NCBI GenBank assembly: GCA_915275065.1
Contig: CAJZGD010000103.1
Span: 1 to 8,818 of the forward strand
DNA from: an uncultured Corynebacterium sp.
Lineage (GTDB): Bacteria; Actinomycetota; Actinomycetes; Mycobacteriales; Mycobacteriaceae
Direction of reading: 5' to 3'
DNA: 8,818 nucleotides
Part shown: positions 5,628 through 8,818 of the stretch, piece after piece
How positions within the stretch are numbered: position 1 is the stretch's first letter
Layout of the letters: every line of letters begins with the position of its first letter
The notes under the pieces: generated by a model
The model's database searches: none
Seen by the model: only the letters and a program-made list of their open reading frames with translations
What the model was told of the DNA's origin: nothing
Translations under genes and position numbers: made by a program

Positions 5628-6244
5628 TACTCCTGGTATCGTTCGATTGCGGCAGCCTGCGCCGACTCACACGCCGGGGTTCGCGGATTCGCCACAAACA
5701 ACACCCGCCGATAAAAATCCAACTCCCGAACCGACTCCACAATATCCGCCAACGCCCGATGCGACATGTCCTTTTCCGGCTGGTGATAATACACCCGCGG
5801 TGCCCATCTGCGCGCCAACTCCTTCACCGTCGACACGTCAATCATCCGGTAATGCAACGCCTCATCCAACCTGGGCATATACTCCCGAATAAACCCCCGA
5901 TCCGTCCCAATCGAATTCCCCGCCAACGGCGCCGGATGCTCCGAGTCACAATGCTTCGCAATCAACTCCAACACCGCATCCTCGGCCCCTTTGAGAGTCA
6001 CCTTCGATTCCCGAATCTCCGCCAATAGCCCCGACGATTCGTGCATGTTCGTCACAAACTCATTCATCCGCCCCAATTCTTCCTCGCTGGCATGCACGAC
6101 CACATCCACCCCCTCACCCAACACATTCAAATCCGCATCCGTTATCAACGCGGCCACCTCCACAATGGTGTGCTCGTGAATATCTAAACCCGTCATTTCC
6201 AGGTCAATCCACACAATTCGATCATGCTTATCCATATCGGCCAT
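5615..6244 (-). CDS. orn: Oligoribonuclease (DEDDh 3'-5' exoribonuclease)
   Basis: This 209-aa cytoplasmic enzyme degrades 2-5 nt RNAs (nanoRNA), including pGpG from c-di-GMP breakdown, to mononucleotides; it needs Mg/Mn. All DEDDh residues are present: Asp14 and Glu16 in WIDLEMTGLD, Asp115 in GNSIGTD, His162 in SHRALADI, and Asp167. Length is near the E. coli protein plus a short C-terminal tail, as in actinobacteria. ATG at 6244 was chosen: TACACT (6257-6252) ends 7 nt upstream with no Shine-Dalgarno, fitting a leaderless mRNA. ATG at 6235 is possible. It is divergent from cmrA across 63 bp and followed by tRNA-His. The orn-cmrA neighbourhood recalls Rv2511/Rv2509 of M. tuberculosis, from memory. 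Function is essentially certain. Confidence 0.97.
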   Translation of the reverse strand: MADMDKHDRIVWIDLEMTGLDIHEHTIVEVAALITDADLNVLGEGVDVVVHASEEELGRMNEFVTNMHESSGLLAEIRESKVTLKGAEDAVLELIAKHCDSEHPAPLAGNSIGTDRGFIREYMPRLDEALHYRMIDVSTVKELARRWAPRVYYHQPEKDMSHRALADIVESVRELDFYRRVLFVANPRTPACESAQAAAIERYQEYLQP

Positions 6245-6251
6245 AGGTACT

Positions 6252-6257
6252 AGTGTA
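6252..6257 (-). promoter_or_regulatory. orn -10 box (TACACT)
   Basis: TACACT on the minus strand lies 7 nt before the orn ATG, with no ribosome binding site between, suggesting a leaderless or nearly leaderless transcript. No strong -35 is visible at 17 bp (TTTTAG). Confidence 0.45.
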
Positions 6258-6307
6258 CGTCGTCGTAAAGTAAGCTAAAACGACCCAAACAGAGGAGCAA
6301 GAAAACC

Positions 6308-7108
6308 ATGACACTACCGGCCCCCTCCATAGACGCCCGCGCACTCGTCACCGGCGCCAGCCAAGGCATCGGCATGGCAATTGCCCGCGACCTCGCCAAA
6401 CTCGGTCACAACCTCATTCTTGTCGCCCGCCGCGCCGACATTCTCGCCCAGCTTGCCGACGAGCTAGAGCGCAAACACTCCATCATCGCCGAGGTATACC
6501 CCTGCGACCTCGCCGACCCCGACCAGCTCCACAAGCTTATCGACGACATCCGCGACCGAAACATCAATATCATCATTAACTCCGCCGGTATTGCCAGTTT
6601 CGGCCCCTTCATCAACCAAGACTGGAACTACGAAACCACCCAATTCGCCCTCAACGCCACCGCGGTGTTCGAACTCACCCACGCCGTCCTCCCCGGCATG
6701 ATCCGCCGAAAAACCGGCGCCATCTGCAACGTTGGCTCTGCCGCCGGCAATATCCCCATCCCCAATAACGCCACCTATGTGCTTACTAAGGCTGGCGTTA
6801 ATGCGTTCACCGAAGCTCTTCACTACGAACTCAAAAACACTGGTGTCAGCTGTACCCTTCTCGCCCCCGGCCCCGTCCGCGACGCCATCATTCCCGAGAA
6901 CGAGAAATCCATCGTGGATAAGGTCGTCCCCGACGTGTTGTGGACCACCTACGAGTCCTGCGCGAAAGAAACCCTCGAAGCCATGGCCAAAAACCGCCGC
7001 CGCGTCGTCCCAGGACCCCTCTCCAAAGCCATGAATGTTGTCTCATCGGTCGCCCCCACCCGCGTCCTCTCGCCGGTTATGGGCTGGTTCTACAAAAAAA
7101 TGAGCTAA
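6308..7108 (+). CDS. cmrA: Short-chain dehydrogenase, CmrA-type mycolate reductase
   Basis: This is a 266-aa classical SDR: TGASQGIG (15-22) for NADPH, NSAG (91-94), Ser144 in NVGSAAG, YVLTK with Tyr157 and Lys161, then PGPV (187-190). Length, divergent position next to orn and sequence character fit CmrA (Rv2509/NCgl2385), which reduces the 3-keto group of newly condensed mycolic acid at the last step of mycolate synthesis, giving mature trehalose monomycolate. This is known for the family; the assignment here rests on motifs plus synteny. The C-terminus (RRRVVPGPLSKAMNVVSSVAPTRVL...) is basic and amphipathic and may associate with the membrane. ATG at 6308 has GAGGAG about 10 nt upstream. 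The promoter is probably in the 63-bp gap (candidates TAAAGT 6266-6271 or TAAGCT 6271-6276, with weak -35). Another SDR remains possible but less likely. Confidence 0.88.
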   Translation: MTLPAPSIDARALVTGASQGIGMAIARDLAKLGHNLILVARRADILAQLADELERKHSIIAEVYPCDLADPDQLHKLIDDIRDRNINIIINSAGIASFGPFINQDWNYETTQFALNATAVFELTHAVLPGMIRRKTGAICNVGSAAGNIPIPNNATYVLTKAGVNAFTEALHYELKNTGVSCTLLAPGPVRDAIIPENEKSIVDKVVPDVLWTTYESCAKETLEAMAKNRRRVVPGPLSKAMNVVSSVAPTRVLSPVMGWFYKKMS

Positions 7109-7109
7109 C

Positions 7110-7162
7110 CTGCCCGGCCAAAACCGGGGCCTGGGCAGTCCAACACTATGCGCGCTGTTGGA
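7110..7162 (+). terminator. Two adjacent stem-loops after cmrA
   Basis: Directly after the cmrA stop, CTGCCC (7110-7115) pairs with GGGCAG (7133-7138), with an inner GGCC/GGCC pairing. One base later, at 7139, TCCAACA (7139-7145) pairs with TGTTGGA (7156-7162) around 10 nt. Neither is followed by a T-run, so this may be a weak or Rho-assisted terminator, an attenuator, or an mRNA-stabilising element ahead of the Shine-Dalgarno of the next gene. Confidence 0.4.
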
Positions 7163-7190
7163 ACCACACTGCCTTATTCAAGGAGGCCTC

Positions 7191-8030
7191 ATGCCCACCC
7201 CGACTCTCACCCTCACGCTTCCGCCCGCGGCCAGCCCACCAATCCTCTATCCCGTAGTTACCCGTCCTGAAACCCTCACCGCCAGCCGGGTCCCGCGCCG
7301 ACACGAACGGTACGCCATCACCAACACCGACCACACCGCATTTCCCCTCGTGCCTGGCGATGTTGTCATTGCTGGTGTTGATGCTTCTGCCGGTGACGGT
7401 GCCGCCCGGGCCGACACGCCAACGCTCGGTGGCACGGGGGTGGCTGGCACCCATCGCCTCATCGTCACCACCATTATCAGGCTCCAACCAGGAAACCTCG
7501 TCTACGGTGACGCCCCAACCGACCTCGAACAACGCGCCAAACTGCGCGCATTCCTGCAACGCCGCGCCTACTCCTGTCACGTCGGCCGCCTCTTCTTCAC
7601 CAGCTACTGGCCACCCGCCTTCGACACCGGCACCTTCCGGGACTTCTTCACCGCCTGCCCCGCACCCATCCACCACTACGTGCACATGACCTGTCGGGCG
7701 CGCCGGGATACGCTGCTGCGCGACACCGATGTGGAATTCGCCGAATGGGCGAGCCGGCTGCTCCCCACCACCAGTGACGACGCCGATGGCACCCATGGCG
7801 TCCACGTAGTATTGCGGCAGCAGGATCCGGTGCGGCTCTTCCTCACGCTTGTCGACGCCCACCGGCACGCATACCCCGACCTGGCGGCGGCTGTCACCTG
7901 GTCCGAAACCGCTGCCTGGGTGCTGAACTCCCCGGATGCGGCCTTATTGCGTCGCAGCCTGCGAGACGTGGGGCTTCTCGAAGTGCTGTGCGGGGAGGCC
8001 GGGCAATTGTTGGGTGGCGAGCAATCATGA
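7191..8030 (+). CDS. Unrecognised protein, 279 aa; first of two paralogous tandem genes
   Basis: I do not recognise the family. The start ATG 7191 is well supported by AAGGAGG 4 nt upstream. Residues 1-30 are Pro/Thr/Leu-rich and low in complexity. Residues 41-105 look like a small beta domain (PLVPGDVVIAG... HRLIVTTIIRLQPGNLVYG). Residues 115-190 are mixed alpha/beta (AFLQRR, GRLFFTSYWPP, RDFF). The C-terminal half is helical (RLFLTLVDAHRHAYPDLAAAVTWSETAAWVL). There is no signal peptide or clear membrane helix, so it is probably cytoplasmic. The order of motifs (PL..GD.V, RL.VT....LQPG..V.G, FL.R, G..F...W.P, F) is repeated in the next gene, whose ATG overlaps this stop as ATGA. The 82 bp after cmrA carry two stem-loops, so it may be read through from cmrA or separately. 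Confidence 0.8.
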   Translation: MPTPTLTLTLPPAASPPILYPVVTRPETLTASRVPRRHERYAITNTDHTAFPLVPGDVVIAGVDASAGDGAARADTPTLGGTGVAGTHRLIVTTIIRLQPGNLVYGDAPTDLEQRAKLRAFLQRRAYSCHVGRLFFTSYWPPAFDTGTFRDFFTACPAPIHHYVHMTCRARRDTLLRDTDVEFAEWASRLLPTTSDDADGTHGVHVVLRQQDPVRLFLTLVDAHRHAYPDLAAAVTWSETAAWVLNSPDAALLRRSLRDVGLLEVLCGEAGQLLGGEQS

Positions 8031-8818
8031 CGCTCCCGGTGCGCATCACGATTAGCGGGGAACACCCGGTGGTCGGTGCCGCGGCGCGCCAGTCATGTGG
8101 GGTACAGCGCCCGGACGAGACAGGACGCCAAGGCCGGGCGTGCCAGACACGTGGTGTCGGTGATACGGGTGGGATGAGTGCGTCACGTTGGTCTGGTGGC
8201 CTTGGTAGGGACGCTCACCCTCATGTGCGTGGCAGTGCCTTGTGCGAGGCCCTCCGGTTGCCGGAGGAAACCTTTCCCGCGGTGCCGCTAGCGCCGAATT
8301 GTTTCTTTGTTTCCGCCCCGCTGCGGCACTATGCCCTCGATGTGGGGGACACAGTTGGCGCTAGCTGGGATGCCCAGGACCATGATCGGTTGCGGGTCAC
8401 CGACGTGTATTGCTTGCAACCAGGTTGGTATGTGCGTGGTTATATTCGGGGGTTCGAGCGTGAGCAGGGACTAGGGGAGGGAGTGGCTGAGTGGGGACTT
8501 GGGGCGGGAGTGGCTGGGGAAGGGCCGGCGCGCCGGCAGGCAATGAGACAGACAGTGGGGCGTGCCGCCACCGAGCTGTGCTTCTTGAAACGCACCGCGC
8601 AACGATTGGTCACAATGAATGATGGGGTGTTTGTGGGCCAGTGGTCCCCGAAATACAGTCGGCACCAGTTGATCGACATGTTTGACGTGCTGCAACCCCG
8701 GGTAACCATTGCCGCGATGTTATGCCCCGCCGAGCGGCTTCGCTGGCTACGGGACTGGGTTGCCGGAAGGGCACTCGCGGCGGATCCCTGGGGGAGCGGA
8801 AGAACGCCGGCTGCCGCC
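8027..8818 (+). CDS. Unrecognised protein, 3'-truncated by the window; divergent paralog of the 7191-8030 product
   Basis: The frame is open from ATG 8027 through the last base (264 codons, no stop), so the gene continues beyond the window. The ATG overlaps the previous stop (ATGA), implying coupled translation. Residues 1-80 are Gly/Arg-rich and look disordered; an internal ATG at 8174 (residue 50) is an alternative start. Residues 92-140 (PLRHYALDVGDTV..., RLRVTDVYCLQPGWYVRGYI) and 183-240 (CFLKRT, DGVFVGQWSPKY, IDMFD) repeat, in order, the motif layout of the preceding protein. Between the two blocks is a Gly-rich linker with an in-frame 27-bp tandem duplication. Codons are G-rich (GGG, GTG), unlike the C-rich first half of its neighbour. 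No known function; a hetero-oligomer of the two paralogs is a reasonable guess. Confidence 0.7.
   Translation, partial: MTLPVRITISGEHPVVGAAARQSCGVQRPDETGRQGRACQTRGVGDTGGMSASRWSGGLGRDAHPHVRGSALCEALRLPEETFPAVPLAPNCFFVSAPLRHYALDVGDTVGASWDAQDHDRLRVTDVYCLQPGWYVRGYIRGFEREQGLGEGVAEWGLGAGVAGEGPARRQAMRQTVGRAATELCFLKRTAQRLVTMNDGVFVGQWSPKYSRHQLIDMFDVLQPRVTIAAMLCPAERLRWLRDWVAGRALAADPWGSGRTPAAA
8468..8521 (+). repeat. 27-bp in-frame tandem duplication (2 copies)
   Basis: Copy 1 (8468-8494) and copy 2 (8495-8521) both begin GGACT and share GGGAGTGGCTG; 20 of the first 22 positions match. Nine codons are duplicated, giving GLGEGVAEW then GLGAGVAGE in a flexible linker. A 14-bp perfect GC palindrome follows at 8524-8537. 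Confidence 0.7.

Noticed and set aside
5217..5714. Plus-strand open frame of 165 codons through the tRNA-His region
   Set aside because: It reads across two tRNA genes on the opposite strand, their promoters and terminators; the repeated peptide RTRD.QDHNLVLY is simply the duplicated tRNA sequence.
6464..6823. Minus-strand open frame opposite cmrA
   Set aside because: Gly/Val/Asp-rich antisense shadow of a complete SDR gene.
7146..7868. Minus-strand open frame of 240 codons opposite the 7191-8030 gene
   Set aside because: Gly/Glu/Val-rich shadow translation; the plus-strand gene has a strong Shine-Dalgarno and is coupled to the next gene.
8471..8709. Minus-strand open frames near the window end
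   Set aside because: Opposite a continuous plus-strand frame that runs from 8027 to the window end and shares motifs with its neighbour; Ser/Pro/His-rich shadow composition.

Overview
The window looks like chromosome from a mycolate-producing actinobacterium, most likely a Corynebacterium or close relative. The grounds are: high-GC, NNC/NNG-rich coding over most of the window; a CmrA-type mycolate reductase next to oligoribonuclease (the orn / Rv2509-type neighbourhood of Mycobacteriales); a CmtR-type ArsR sensor with the same three metal-ligand cysteines at the same residue numbers as the Mycobacterium tuberculosis protein; and several apparently leaderless promoters. No taxon assignment was computed.

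Layout. Everything from 33 to 6244 lies on the minus strand, and everything from 6308 to the end on the plus strand. Reading the minus strand in its direction of transcription: orn (6244-5615), then two tRNA-His(GTG) genes (5571-5498 and 5382-5309), each with its own promoter and intrinsic terminator. Next comes an AT-rich block: a 208-aa winged-helix/Asn-Gly-motif/helical protein (5210-4584), an unannotated open stretch that may be a gene remnant (4561-4364), a CPBP (CAAX/Abi-type) membrane protease (4380-3631), and an 82-aa protein (3568-3320) that is essentially the C-terminal helical domain of the 208-aa protein standing alone. Then comes a metal-resistance operon, cmtR (3196-2846) overlapping a P1B-type ATPase (2849-840) by 4 nt, and finally a short-chain dehydrogenase (767-33). 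On the plus strand: cmrA (6308-7108), an intergenic double stem-loop, then two unrecognised genes, 7191-8030 and 8027-window end. These overlap by ATGA and appear to be divergent paralogs of each other.

How the parts work together. CmtR probably represses its own leaderless promoter through a 22-bp near-palindrome that covers both the -10 box and the start codon. Cd(II)/Pb(II)-type metal would release it and switch on the efflux ATPase. orn and cmrA are housekeeping functions (nanoRNA turnover, final ketone reduction in mycolic acid synthesis) read divergently from a 63-bp gap.

The most unusual part is 3320-5210. Two proteins share one helical domain and flank a CPBP protease; one of them also carries a winged helix and a Gly/Asn/Gln motif resembling bacterial amyloid-signalling (RHIM-like) sequences. 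The block sits beside a duplicated tRNA-His and is much poorer in G+C than its flanks. I read it as a candidate horizontally acquired conflict or defence module, but this is inference. No integrase, transposase or CRISPR array was found.
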